A DNA stretch of 64,000 nucleotides from Oscillospiraceae bacterium (GCA_015067075.1 SVND01000001.1:36989-100988), one strand, 5' to 3'. Positions 1 through 9,108 are shown, numbered from the stretch's first letter. A program made the numbers and translations. The notes: generated from the sequence alone by a model not told the origin.

Positions 1-396
1 TTCCTCGAATGCTTTCCTGTGGCTATAGCAGGTACCCGGAAAGCCCCCTATCTGCCTGTAGCCCACAGCTCTTTGCTCAACGACTTTACCACTTGACAGA
101 ACTATGCTTGAATCCTTATATTTTTCCGTCACCCAAAGCGGCGCAACGTCAAAAATAACATTCAGCGTTACTTTAAGACCGTTTTCCGCCGCAATATCCA
201 TAAGCTCGTCAATATCGTCAAAGTAAAACAGCCCTTCACCTCGATGGTTCCATCGCCATTGAACCCAGAATTTAACGCTGTTAAATCCGTTCTTTTTCAT
301 ATTGGATAGGTCTGTGCGCCAGCTTTCTCTTTCAGGTGTAGGTGCTCTGTAATATTGAGCGCCGAAAACGAAATCATTTTTATCATACTTCGTCAT
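1..396 (-). CDS. GH42-like beta-galactosidase, N-terminal part (cut by window edge)
   Basis: The first 132 codons of a gene running off the left edge. It begins MTKYDKNDFVFGAQYYRAPT and continues with NMKKNGFNSVKFWVQWRWNHRGEG and a DDIDELMDIAAENGLKVTLNVIFD segment. This is the first beta/alpha units of a TIM-barrel glycoside hydrolase of the GH42 type, where the NH-R-G-E-G stretch takes the place of the usual 'W..-EP-.EG' strand. Such enzymes release terminal galactose from oligosaccharides in the cytoplasm. The start is the ATG at 396. The gene follows the lyxose isomerase by 105 bases on the same strand, so a shared sugar-use operon is plausible. The catalytic glutamates lie outside the window, so the exact substrate is unknown. 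Confidence 0.7.
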   Translation of the reverse strand, partial: MTKYDKNDFVFGAQYYRAPTPERESWRTDLSNMKKNGFNSVKFWVQWRWNHRGEGLFYFDDIDELMDIAAENGLKVTLNVIFDVAPLWVTEKYKDSSIVLSSGKVVEQRAVGYRQIGGFPGTCYSHRKAFEE

Positions 397-501
397 ATTT
401 GTGCCTCTTTTTGATGATCTTTTTGATTTTTCATTTAAAAAAAATCAATTTTATAACAAAATCAACAGCCGTTTAATTCAAAACAGCTGTTGATAATTGC
501 A

Positions 502-1068
<567 letters not shown>

Positions 1069-2256
1069 TTAGCCTGCTGATGATGCCGCAATAAGCACTT
1101 CCAATTCCTTATTCAGCTTTTCAATACTGCTTTCATCAACAGTAAATGTGAAATTCTTTGCCGCTTCATTATACATTTCAGCAAATTCAGCGTCAGCCAT
1201 GGCTGTTTTAACGGATATCTTCCAATAATATTCGCCGAAAGAGTCAAAATACATGATATGATAACCGTAATCAGTCTCTACGATACCGCTGTCACCTTCG
1301 GCTCGGCTCTCATCAAAGCACCAATTTTCAAAAGGCTCTACCATCTGACCTTTATAAACGCCTTCATAAAGACCGCCGTTACTGCTTGAGCCGCCGTCGA
1401 TAGAATGCTCTCCTGCAAGCGCGGCAAAGCTCTCAGCCGTCGCCTCGCCTGCCTGCCAATCAGCAAGGATAGCATCTGCCTCTTCCTTCGTGTCAACAAG
1501 GATATGGCGTACGTTTACCGTTTTATATTCCATATCGGCAAAGTCATCCTTGTTTTCATTGTAAAACGCTTCTATTTCAGCGTCAGGATAAACGTAGCTT
1601 TTAAATATCACGTCAGCCGCATTTGCCGCCTTATAATAACGCGTCATTACCTCGCGTATCTTTTCAGCGCTCGCCGCGCTACCGTAAAGCATCTTCATAA
1701 GTCCGTCTATATCCGTGTCGTAAAACGCGGTGTAGGACTGCATGGCTGTGAAATATTCTTCGATATTTGCTGCAAGGTCTGCAGCCATTTCTATGTTGCG
1801 AAGCTCGCTTTCACGCTCAAAAACGTAAATTTCATTGATCATTGCCTCAGCTTCAAGGCAAAAATGATCAAACCAAGTTGCACCCGTTTCAGGATCGTAG
1901 ACCTGCTCTTTAAGAGTTTTGCTCGTATCGAAGCCGAGAAGGCTCAGGTAGCTTCCGTATGTGTTGATGAAATTCTGATATTTCATAAGGAAATAGTAAT
2001 TATATTCAACTCTCGATATTTCCTTTTCCGTGCCATCGGCAAGCTTTACCTTAACAACGGTAAAATCCGTTTTATCCAATACATCAAAGCTCGAATCATC
2101 GGGGTCATCTGACGGTGCTTCTGCTTCCGTCGGTGTAATTGCTTCCGTCGGCGTGGGTGTCGTTTCATCATCCGCGGGCTGTACTTCGCAGGCGCAGGAG
2201 AATATAAGGAGCACAGCCAGGATCATCACCAAGACTTTTTTTGCAGTTATTTTCAT
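1069..2256 (-). CDS. Parvulin-type peptidyl-prolyl isomerase lipoprotein (PrsA/SurA-like)
   Basis: A 395-residue exported foldase. The N-terminus has a hydrophobic signal ending in a lipobox at LLIFSCAC, so the protein is probably lipid-anchored, then a Thr/Pro-rich linker (TPTPTEAITPTEAE). Residues about 85-235 are a helical SurA_N-like chaperone region. The parvulin domain follows at about 245-350, beginning VNVRHILVDTKEEAD, with the family pattern SIDGGSSSNGGLY and SGIVETDYGYHIMYF. Such proteins catalyse cis-trans proline isomerisation and fold secreted proteins outside the membrane. It is separated by 21 bases from the DUF2185-SUFU gene upstream, so it is probably co-transcribed with it. 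The ribosome binding site is weak. Confidence 0.85.
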   Translation of the reverse strand: MKITAKKVLVMILAVLLIFSCACEVQPADDETTPTPTEAITPTEAEAPSDDPDDSSFDVLDKTDFTVVKVKLADGTEKEISRVEYNYYFLMKYQNFINTYGSYLSLLGFDTSKTLKEQVYDPETGATWFDHFCLEAEAMINEIYVFERESELRNIEMAADLAANIEEYFTAMQSYTAFYDTDIDGLMKMLYGSAASAEKIREVMTRYYKAANAADVIFKSYVYPDAEIEAFYNENKDDFADMEYKTVNVRHILVDTKEEADAILADWQAGEATAESFAALAGEHSIDGGSSSNGGLYEGVYKGQMVEPFENWCFDESRAEGDSGIVETDYGYHIMYFDSFGEYYWKISVKTAMADAEFAEMYNEAAKNFTFTVDESSIEKLNKELEVLIAASSAG

Positions 2257-2277
2257 TTTATTTCTCTTTTCGTTAAA

Positions 2278-3408
2278 TTATTTTCCGAATATTGAGCCGA
2301 TAGAAAATCCTACGGCGCTTTTACGCTTCGGATCTACGACCTGCTTAAATTCCGTTTCATACATCTTTGCAAACATTGCGTCCGCGCCCGATTTTGCCTT
2401 AAGGTCCATTTCAGCTTGGAAAACAGGAACAAGGCAAAGGAACTGTACTTTGTTTTCGCCTTCACCGGGAAGCGTAAATTCCTTCACGTCCATTACACGA
2501 AGCTTATCAAGGGCAACACCGCAAACTCCGCTACTTTGCATGATGGGCTTTGCCGGTGCGCCGTTGGGTACTATTCTGCCGACGTTGAGAGCAGATTTAT
2601 ATCTGAACGGAATATGTCCTATCTTACGGAGCCACGCAAAGGGCCATGCAAAGCCTTGTTTTGCGCCGCCGCGCTCATTTTTATCCAAAGGCCACTGGGA
2701 CGGAAGCATGATCATAAGCTCCACACGCTTCGGCGCATCAGATCCTTCCGCGACAGTCATATCCGCCGCAGACATACCTACGGTCGCAAGTGTATAAAAA
2801 TCGTGTCCGTTTGACGGCGGAATAACGACAACGTCAACGGAAACATCCTCGGGCTCATCATCGCGGATGGTATACGATATCTCGCCGATGCTGTTTTTGT
2901 AGTATTCCATCAGCGCCGCGCGCTGTGTTTCATCAAGCTTTGCAACAGATGCACCCTCAACTCTTATTTCAGCCGTGCTCTTTACGGGGGCTGCTGCAAC
3001 CTTCTCTTCTTCAGTCTTTTCTTCCTCTTCCTCGTCTTCCTTTTCTACAGGGAAGTATTTCTGCGGGCTGTCATCTTCATAGGCAAAATCCTCAACGAGC
3101 GCACCTTTTTTATTGCGGATAAACGCTGTACCGCGTGACACTTTAAGAAGAGGCAATATGGCTTCATCGTAATTTGCAACTGTATTCATATCGTACACGC
3201 CGATATTTTCAGGGTTTGCCAAATATGCCGCGTCCTCATCGCCTGCAAGAAAACGCCAACCGCTGTCGTTTCTGAACTGCGCACGTTCACGGTACATATA
3301 ACCTATCTGCTTGCCCTCGACCATGATCTTATCGCTGGCAAAGCATTGACCTTTAAGTGTTGTCAGCTTCTTAATATCCTCGGGTGCTATAAACAATTTC
3401 TTTTCCAT
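2278..3408 (-). CDS. DUF2185 (Imm33)-SUFU fusion, immunity-like protein
   Basis: 376 residues, two recognisable domains joined by a very acidic linker. Residues about 10-100 match DUF2185/Imm33: CFASDKIMVEGKQIGYMYRE, then GWRFLAGDEDAAY and NPENIGVYDMNTVANYDE. The linker at about 115-140 is Glu/Lys-rich. Residues about 165-370 match the Suppressor-of-fused (SUFU) domain: VDVVVIPPS, LATVGMSAADM, VELMIMLPSQWPL, FPFAWLRK-type sequence and LVPVFQAEMDLK. Both families are known as immunity proteins of polymorphic toxin systems and also occur as stand-alone cytoplasmic proteins. No toxin gene is adjacent. The start is ATG 3408 with AAAGGA eight bases upstream, in preference to the in-frame ATG at 3447. 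It is first in a run with the parvulin and isomerase genes. Confidence 0.8.
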   Translation of the reverse strand: MEKKLFIAPEDIKKLTTLKGQCFASDKIMVEGKQIGYMYRERAQFRNDSGWRFLAGDEDAAYLANPENIGVYDMNTVANYDEAILPLLKVSRGTAFIRNKKGALVEDFAYEDDSPQKYFPVEKEDEEEEEKTEEEKVAAAPVKSTAEIRVEGASVAKLDETQRAALMEYYKNSIGEISYTIRDDEPEDVSVDVVVIPPSNGHDFYTLATVGMSAADMTVAEGSDAPKRVELMIMLPSQWPLDKNERGGAKQGFAWPFAWLRKIGHIPFRYKSALNVGRIVPNGAPAKPIMQSSGVCGVALDKLRVMDVKEFTLPGEGENKVQFLCLVPVFQAEMDLKAKSGADAMFAKMYETEFKQVVDPKRKSAVGFSIGSIFGK

Positions 3409-3461
3409 TTCGGAGTTTCCTTTCATATCCGAAGTTCTTCGGCTCATTTACATTGTATTTT

Positions 3462-3490
3462 ATTATATCATATAAAGGCAAACTTTTCAA
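3462..3490 (-). promoter_or_regulatory. Sigma-A promoter for the DUF2185-SUFU operon
   Basis: On the minus strand TTGAAA (3490-3485), a 17-base spacer and TATAAT (3467-3462), placed about 55 bases before the chosen start. Confidence 0.75.
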
Positions 3491-3534
3491 CAATTATTTT
3501 GCGGTATTTGTGCGGCATTTGCTTTTTATTCAGC

Positions 3535-3563
3535 AAAAACGGCGTGAATTTTTCGTCACGCCG
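3535..3563 (-). terminator. Intrinsic terminator after the small DUF6514-like gene
   Basis: Minus strand: CGGCGTGA, an eight-base loop and TCACGCCG, then TTTTT. It lies just after the stop of the 3571-3840 gene. Confidence 0.8.
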
Positions 3564-3570
3564 CTTTCGT

Positions 3571-3840
3571 CTACCAATTCAGATAGTCATCGACAACATC
3601 TGCCGCCGTTACAGGTGTAACCTCACCGTCACTCATACTGTCCATAAGCGCCATTACCTCAGCCTTTTCCGCGCTTATGTCGTCAATTCTGCGGCTGTCA
3701 CGAAACCCGTTTCCTTCAAGTGTCACTTCTATTCCGTAGGTGCTATACGGAATATCCGTTTCACTGAGAGAGCTTATCAGCTCATACCTTAAAGTTACCT
3801 TGCCCAATTCCGTGACAGTCTCTTTGCTTAACGTATACAT
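3571..3840 (-). CDS. Small conserved Clostridia protein, DUF6514-like
   Basis: 89 residues, no signal peptide or membrane segment. It begins MYTLSKETVTELGKVTLRYE and carries YSTYGIEVTLEG and RIDDISAEKAEVMALMDSM, which resembles the small DUF6514 family of Clostridia, whose function is unknown. The ATG at 3840 has AAGGAGGG seven bases upstream and is preferred over the TTG two codons earlier. The gene has its own terminator and is divergent from nhaC, so it is a single-gene unit. The family assignment comes from memory of the pattern and should be treated as tentative. Confidence 0.6.
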   Translation of the reverse strand: MYTLSKETVTELGKVTLRYELISSLSETDIPYSTYGIEVTLEGNGFRDSRRIDDISAEKAEVMALMDSMSDGEVTPVTAADVVDDYLNW

Positions 3841-3922
3841 CTTCAACCCTCCTTATTTTTTCTACGAAAAGCATTATATAATGGTGAAAACATCTTTGCA
3901 ATAGCGATTTAGCGACAAAAAA

Positions 3923-3941
3923 CGACATTTTCCGACATTTT
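3923..3941. repeat. Two direct CGACATTTT repeats upstream of the nhaC promoter
   Basis: CGACATTTT at 3923-3931 and 3933-3941. The same half-site recurs as a palindrome at 4005-4019, so these look like binding sites of one regulator. Confidence 0.5.
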
Positions 3942-3965
3942 ATCTGCAATATTTTCAATTCTTCC

Positions 3966-3994
3966 TTGACTTTTTAGCTTTACTATGATAATAT
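3966..3994 (+). promoter_or_regulatory. Promoter for nhaC
   Basis: TTGACT at 3966-3971 and a -10 at 3987-3994 (GATAAT or TAATAT, spacer 15 or 17). Confidence 0.65.
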
Positions 3995-4004
3995 AGCAAC
4001 ATAC

Positions 4005-4019
4005 CGACATTTAATGTCG
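4005..4019. promoter_or_regulatory. Palindromic operator-like site in the nhaC leader
   Basis: CGACATT-T-AATGTCG, a perfect seven-base inverted repeat about one helical turn after the -10, where a repressor would block initiation. It shares its half-site with the two direct repeats at 3923-3941. Confidence 0.5.
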
Positions 4020-4041
4020 TAAGAGAAAAGGAGCGAAAAAA

Positions 4042-5748
4042 ATGAGATTGGCAAAATCAAAACTTATCCACGTTCTTATCCTTGCTCTTGTACTCATGCT
4101 TTCCTTCGGCGCTATTTCTGCTTTTGCAGATAATGAGCCCGCCGAGGAAAATGTTCTTCTCGTTTCCACGGAAGCACCTGCTGAAGATGTTGAGCAGGCT
4201 CCCGAAGAGGAAGCGGCTGAGGAAGAAGAGTATCAGAGCCGATTCTTCGGCACATGGCTGGCACTTATTCCGCCTGTCATCGCCATCGGACTCGCCCTTA
4301 TAACAAAAGAGGTTTATTCCTCTCTGTTTTTGGGTATCCTTTCCGGCGCACTTTTGTACGCACAGTTCAACCCCGTAAAGACAGTTACCTCGCTTTTCAG
4401 CGTTATGACCGAATATATCGGTGACGGATGGAACGTAGGTATCCTTATCTTCCTTGTCGTTCTCGGAATAATGGTTTCCATTATCTCCAAGTCGGGCGGC
4501 GCCGCCGCTTACGGCAGATGGGCAAGCAAAAAGATCAAGAGCAAAGCCGGTGCTACATTGGCAACAGCAGGTCTTGGCGCTCTTATCTTTATTGACGACT
4601 ATTTTAACTGCCTTACAGTCGGCTCCGTTATGCTTCCCGTAACAGACAAATTCAAGATCTCTCGTTCAAAGCTTGCTTACATCATCGACGCAACTGCTGC
4701 GCCGATCTGTATCATCGCTCCCATTTCCAGCTGGGCAGCTGCCGTTGCTTCCTCCGCTGAGGGCACAGATATCGACGGTCTTGCAATGTTCATTCAGGCT
4801 ATCCCCTATAACTTCTATGCTATCCTTACTCTTGTAATGATAATTACCATAACTCTTCTCAAGGTCGATTTCGGTCCCATGAGAACACACGAGCTCAACG
4901 CTGAAAAGGGTGACCTTTTCACAACTGCAGATAGACCGTATGAATCTTCCAACAATAATGAAGTCAACGAAAAAGGCCGCGTTATCGACCTCGTTCTTCC
5001 CGTCATCATTCTTATCATCAGCTGTGTAGCAGGTATGGTTTACACAGGCGGTTTCTTTGAAGGCGAAAGCTTCTACATGGCATTTGCAAATTGCGACGCA
5101 TCCGTAGGTCTTGTTCTCGGTTCCTTCCTTGCTCTTGTCATCACAGCTCTCATCTATCTGCCCCGCCGCGTTCTTACCTTCAAGCAGTTTACCGCAAGCA
5201 TTCCCGAAGGCTTCAAGGCTATGGTTCCTGCCATCCTTATCCTCATCTTTGCTTGGACACTCGGCGGCTTCTGCCGTTCTTACCTCGGTGCAGGCGAATT
5301 CGTCGGCGCTCTCGTTGAAGGCAACGCAACAGCAGGTATAATCCTTCCCGCTATCATCTTCCTTGTATCTCTCGGTCTTGCTTTTGCAACAGGCACTTCT
5401 TGGGGTACTTTCGCAATTATCATCCCCATCGTTATCGCTATTTACCCGACAATGAGCACAGAGCTTGTTATGACTATCGCAGCTTGCCTTGCAGGCGCTG
5501 TCTGCGGTGACCACTGCTCTCCCATTTCCGATACAACTATCATGGCTTCCACGGGCGCTCAGTGCAACCACATCAACCACGTTTCAACTCAGCTTCCCTA
5601 TGCTTTGACAGTTGCAGGCGTATCTCTCGTCGGATACCTTCTTATGGGACTTATCAAGAATATCATTATCGTTCTTCCCATTGTTCTCGTCCTTATGATA
5701 GGTATTCTTGTTGCAATCAAATTTCTTCAGCAGAAAAAAGCTAAATAA
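4042..5748 (+). CDS. nhaC: Na+/H+ antiporter, NhaC family, with acidic N-terminal extension
   Basis: 568 residues. After an unusual signal-like segment (about residues 8-29) comes an acidic stretch (EQAPEEEAAEEEEYQ, about 51-65), then the transporter proper from FFGTWLALIPPVIAIGLALI. About eleven membrane segments follow. NhaC-family signatures are seen in FIDDYFNCLTVGSVMLPVTD, IDATAAPICIIAPISSWAA and DHCSPISDTTIMASTGA. The family exchanges sodium (sometimes with organic acids) for protons at the cell membrane. The ribosome binding site AAGGAG precedes ATG 4042. It is followed by a strong terminator, so it is a single-gene unit, possibly regulated through the CGACATT sites upstream. The cleavable-looking signal plus acidic extension is not typical of NhaC; it might place an acidic segment outside the membrane. 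Confidence 0.88.
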   Translation: MRLAKSKLIHVLILALVLMLSFGAISAFADNEPAEENVLLVSTEAPAEDVEQAPEEEAAEEEEYQSRFFGTWLALIPPVIAIGLALITKEVYSSLFLGILSGALLYAQFNPVKTVTSLFSVMTEYIGDGWNVGILIFLVVLGIMVSIISKSGGAAAYGRWASKKIKSKAGATLATAGLGALIFIDDYFNCLTVGSVMLPVTDKFKISRSKLAYIIDATAAPICIIAPISSWAAAVASSAEGTDIDGLAMFIQAIPYNFYAILTLVMIITITLLKVDFGPMRTHELNAEKGDLFTTADRPYESSNNNEVNEKGRVIDLVLPVIILIISCVAGMVYTGGFFEGESFYMAFANCDASVGLVLGSFLALVITALIYLPRRVLTFKQFTASIPEGFKAMVPAILILIFAWTLGGFCRSYLGAGEFVGALVEGNATAGIILPAIIFLVSLGLAFATGTSWGTFAIIIPIVIAIYPTMSTELVMTIAACLAGAVCGDHCSPISDTTIMASTGAQCNHINHVSTQLPYALTVAGVSLVGYLLMGLIKNIIIVLPIVLVLMIGILVAIKFLQQKKAK

Positions 5749-5760
5749 CTGATAAAGCTT

Positions 5761-5791
5761 CCGCCGACCAAATAAGGTCGGCGGTTTTTTT
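5761..5791 (+). terminator. Intrinsic terminator after nhaC
   Basis: CCGCCGACC, loop AAATAA, GGTCGGCGG, then TTTTTTT. Confidence 0.95.
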
Positions 5792-5792
5792 A

Positions 5793-5821
5793 TTGACAAA
5801 TCTTATACGCTGTATTATAAT
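5793..5821 (+). promoter_or_regulatory. Consensus promoter for the first Gfo/Idh/MocA gene
   Basis: TTGACA (5793-5798), 17-base spacer, TATAAT (5816-5821): a perfect match to the sigma-A consensus. Confidence 0.92.
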
Positions 5822-5870
5822 ATAAGCGAAACACAGTGTGTTTACTTTTTTAATAAAGGATGATGGAAAA

Positions 5871-7010
5871 ATGGCTGAATCTATTCTCGATGCATACAAA
5901 GTCACACAGGAAAAAAAGCAAGAAATTGATACGAGCAGAAAATTAAAGGTTGGTATTATCGGTACCGGTTGGATCGCCGATGCTCACGCCGTAAGCTACC
6001 TTAAGCAGCCCGACGTTGAGATCGTTGCGGCGGCAGACCTTGTTCCAGGTAAAGCCGAAGCCTTTTTCAAAAAATACAACATAGCTCCCCGTTGCTATAC
6101 ATCCCATACCGAAATGCTTGAAAACGAGCACAATCTTGACGCTGTCAGCGTTTGCACATACAACGCCACCCATGCTGTCTGCACCATCGACGCACTCAAC
6201 AAGGGCATCAACGTTCTTTTGGAAAAGCCCATGTGCGTAACGCTCAACGAAGCCGTTGAAATATGCAGAGCCGAGAAAAAAAGCGGAAAAGTGCTTTCTA
6301 TCGGTTTCCAGCCTCGCTTCGATGAGAACATGAAGATGATCAAAAAGATCGTTCAGGACGGCGTTCTCGGCGAAATTTACTATATTCAGACAGGCGGCGG
6401 CAGACGTCGAGGCATTCCCACGCCCTTTGGCACATCCTTTATCCAGAAAGAAACAGCAGGTATCGGCGCTTTGGGCGACATCGGATGCTATTCTCTTGAC
6501 ATGGTCCTTAATGCCATTGGTTATCCCAAGCCGCTCACCGTTTCAGGCTATAAGTCCGACTTTTTCGGCAAGGATCCCAGCTATAAGCATCACGATGTTT
6601 TCGGTGTCGACGATTTCGCTGCAGCTTTCGTGCGCCTTGAAGGCGGCATCATCCTTGACTTCCGTATTTCTTGGGCTATGCACGCCGACACTCCCGGCGA
6701 TACTATCATCTTCGGCAAGAAGGGCGCGCTTCGCATTCCCTCCACAGACTGCTGGAACGGCTCTGTCGGCGGCGCAATGACTCTTTATCACGATGTCAGC
6801 GGCCTTCAGACACAGACTACTATTCCCGTTCTCCACACAAACGGAGATCTTTTTGACAAGAAGGTGCGTTCCTTCTGCGATGCTGTCAAGAACGGCACTC
6901 CCGCACCCGTTCCCTCTTCTGAGATTCTCTATAATCAGGCTATCATCGACGGTATTACACGCTCCGCCGAATGCGGTCACGAAATCGAAATAGAAATACC
7001 CGAAATATAA
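5871..7010 (+). CDS. Gfo/Idh/MocA family NAD(P)-dependent oxidoreductase
   Basis: 379 residues. A Rossmann fold begins after a 20-residue N-terminal extension at KVGIIGTGWIADAHAVSYL (glycine-rich GxGxxA). The family hallmark EKP is at LLEKPMCVTLNEA, and the C-terminal alpha/beta domain has GALGDIGCYSLDMVL, where Asp/His-type residues bind substrate. Enzymes of this family oxidise or reduce sugars, inositols and related polyols in the cytoplasm. The start is ATG 5871 with AAAGGA upstream; the in-frame ATG at 5838 lies only seven bases after the +1 region and lacks a ribosome binding site. It is a single-gene unit between two terminators. The substrate cannot be read from the sequence. Confidence 0.88.
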   Translation: MAESILDAYKVTQEKKQEIDTSRKLKVGIIGTGWIADAHAVSYLKQPDVEIVAAADLVPGKAEAFFKKYNIAPRCYTSHTEMLENEHNLDAVSVCTYNATHAVCTIDALNKGINVLLEKPMCVTLNEAVEICRAEKKSGKVLSIGFQPRFDENMKMIKKIVQDGVLGEIYYIQTGGGRRRGIPTPFGTSFIQKETAGIGALGDIGCYSLDMVLNAIGYPKPLTVSGYKSDFFGKDPSYKHHDVFGVDDFAAAFVRLEGGIILDFRISWAMHADTPGDTIIFGKKGALRIPSTDCWNGSVGGAMTLYHDVSGLQTQTTIPVLHTNGDLFDKKVRSFCDAVKNGTPAPVPSSEILYNQAIIDGITRSAECGHEIEIEIPEI

Positions 7011-7016
7011 AATTCA

Positions 7017-7058
7017 CGCCTGAGCGCCCCACATAACAAGCGGACGTTCAGGCGTTTT
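7017..7058 (+). terminator. Probable terminator after the first Gfo/Idh/MocA gene
   Basis: CGCCTGAGCG pairs with CGTTCAGGCG (one G-U), with a long loop, followed by TTTT and, after a short gap, TTTTTT. Confidence 0.65.
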
Positions 7059-7085
7059 GCACTTTTTTAAGAAAGGATAATCTTT

Positions 7086-9059
7086 ATGGGACCGGGATTC
7101 GGACCTCCTCCGTCGGAAGCAAGCGAAAGACTCAAAGCACCCTTGCCGAAAAACCTGCGCGAAGTTCCCGAATATCTGAAAAAGACGATTGGCGGCACTA
7201 TATACAGACTTTTTTATATCTTCAGACTCGTTTGGGAAACTCGCCCACTTCTGCTTATCTTCATGGTCTTCATGACCGTATATAACGGCGTTATGCCCCT
7301 TATGGGCACGCTTATCACCGCAAACCTGCTCGACACAGTTGTAAAAAGCTTCACCTCGCAGGTGGATCTTGTAATTCCCCTTGTGTTTCAGTTTGGCTAT
7401 CTTTTTTTGAACACGCTTACAGGCAGTTTATCCAACATGATAACGCAGATCACAGGCGAGGCTGTTACAAACCACGTCAAGAACAAGATAATGAACAAAG
7501 CGAAAACGGTTGACCCTGCCTCATTTGATATGCCCGATTTTTACGAGCGGTTAGAAAATGCCAACCGCGAGGCAGGCATGCGCCCCGTAAACATTTTGCG
7601 CGCGTCCTTCGAGCTTGTGTCAAAGGTCATTTCCATGTTCAGCTATTTTGCCGTTCTCGTGGTCATTTTAAAAACGCTTCCGAGTACAGGCATGGTATTT
7701 TTCGCCGCGTTTTTGGCACTCACTCTTACCAGCGCCATCGTTTCCTTCCATTTCAGACGAAAAAATTTCCGCTATATGTTCCGCCGCTCCAAGGATCGCC
7801 GCAAAATGAATTATTACAGCGACCTTATCGTAAACAAGGATAGAGTTAAGGAAATACGCCTTTTCGACCTGTCGGACCTTTTCATCGGCAAATATAACGA
7901 GGTTTTCGTCAGTTATTTCAAGGGAATAAAAAAACTTATCGTGCAGGAGGGCGCATGGAATATGGTGCTTTCCTTTGCCACAGCCGTTATGAACGGCGTG
8001 CTGTTTTATATGATTGCCACAAATGTGACACAAATTGCCGATTATTCCGTATATACAGGCGCGCTAAACGCCATTTCAGCCGCCCTTGCCGCCGTAATAA
8101 ACACCACATCAAACATATACGAGGGCTCTCTTTTTATTGACAATATGATCCTTTTCATGAACGAAAAGCAAACCGTAAAGCCCATTACAGATAAACCTCT
8201 CATTCCCGAAACACATTGCGGTCATACTATCGAGCTTCGCAACGTTTGCTTCCGCTATCCCGGCGCAGACCGTGACGTTATACACGGGCTTAATCTCACC
8301 ATAAAGGCTGGCTCTACAGTCGCCTTAGTCGGTCTTAACGGTGCAGGTAAAACAACGCTGATAAAGCTTATCACTCGCCTTTACGACCCTACGTCCGGCG
8401 TTATTTTACTCGACGGTAAGGATATCCGCGAATATGACGTAAAAGCCCTTTATAAGCTTTACGGCATCATTTTCCAAGACTTCGGCAGATACGCCGACAC
8501 CGTCGGCAACAATATTGCATATGGCAATATTTCTAAGGAAAACGCTTTGACAGATGTTGTGCAGGCGGCAAAAAATTCCGGCGCAGATGAATTTATCGAA
8601 AAGCTTCCAGACGGATACGACACTCCTTTGACAAGATTTTTTGAGCAAAACGCGACGGAGCTGTCTGTCGGTCAGTGGCAAAAGCTGTCCGTTGCCCGTG
8701 CTTTTTATTCCGATGCCGATATACTCATCCTTGACGAGCCCACAGCGTCTCTGGACGCCATTGCAGAGCAAGAGATATATAAGCAGTTTGACAAGCTTCG
8801 CAAGGGAAAAACAAGCATTTTTGTGTCCCACAGGCTGTCAAGCGCAACTATCGCTGACACAGTTGTTGTGCTTGAAAACGGATGTATCGCTGAAATCGGC
8901 ACGCACGAGGAGCTTATGAAGCTGCGCGGTAAATACCATAAGCTGTTTTCAACGCAGGCTTCGCGCTACATATCTCACGGCGATACGATAAACGGCGACA
9001 ACGAGCATATGCCGCCTCACGGTCACAGCTTCCCACCCCCAAGACCGCCTCATGAATAA
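7086..9059 (+). CDS. ABC exporter, fused permease and ATPase
   Basis: 657 residues. An N-terminal membrane region of about six helices (about 50-350) precedes a nucleotide-binding domain (about 380-630). Walker A is GLNGAGKTT, the Q-loop is IIFQDFGRYADTV, the signature is LSVGQWQKLSVARA, Walker B is DILILDEPTASLDA, and the switch histidine is in FVSHRLSS. It should work as a homodimer, or with an unseen partner, exporting lipids, peptides or drugs. Odd features are a Gly/Pro-rich N-terminus (MGPGFGPPPS) and a His/Pro-rich tail (HMPPHGHSFPPPRPPHE), which could bind metal. The ribosome binding site GAAAGGA precedes ATG 7086. The substrate is unknown. Confidence 0.88.
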   Translation: MGPGFGPPPSEASERLKAPLPKNLREVPEYLKKTIGGTIYRLFYIFRLVWETRPLLLIFMVFMTVYNGVMPLMGTLITANLLDTVVKSFTSQVDLVIPLVFQFGYLFLNTLTGSLSNMITQITGEAVTNHVKNKIMNKAKTVDPASFDMPDFYERLENANREAGMRPVNILRASFELVSKVISMFSYFAVLVVILKTLPSTGMVFFAAFLALTLTSAIVSFHFRRKNFRYMFRRSKDRRKMNYYSDLIVNKDRVKEIRLFDLSDLFIGKYNEVFVSYFKGIKKLIVQEGAWNMVLSFATAVMNGVLFYMIATNVTQIADYSVYTGALNAISAALAAVINTTSNIYEGSLFIDNMILFMNEKQTVKPITDKPLIPETHCGHTIELRNVCFRYPGADRDVIHGLNLTIKAGSTVALVGLNGAGKTTLIKLITRLYDPTSGVILLDGKDIREYDVKALYKLYGIIFQDFGRYADTVGNNIAYGNISKENALTDVVQAAKNSGADEFIEKLPDGYDTPLTRFFEQNATELSVGQWQKLSVARAFYSDADILILDEPTASLDAIAEQEIYKQFDKLRKGKTSIFVSHRLSSATIADTVVVLENGCIAEIGTHEELMKLRGKYHKLFSTQASRYISHGDTINGDNEHMPPHGHSFPPPRPPHE

Positions 9060-9061
9060 AA

Positions 9062-9098
9062 ACAAAAAAACGCAGAGAACAAAATCCTCTGCGTTTTT
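9062..9098. terminator. Bidirectional terminator between the ABC exporter and DMT permease
   Basis: CGCAGAG (9071-9077) pairs with CTCTGCG (9087-9093), with an A-tract on the left and a T-tract on the right. It serves both converging genes. Confidence 0.9.
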
Positions 9099-9108
9099 GT
9101 ATGTAATT

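Noticed and set aside
4666..5580. 304-codon open frame antisense to nhaC
   Set aside because: It is the shadow of a well-supported transporter gene; it is full of Cys/Asp/Ser with no domain pattern and no ribosome binding site.
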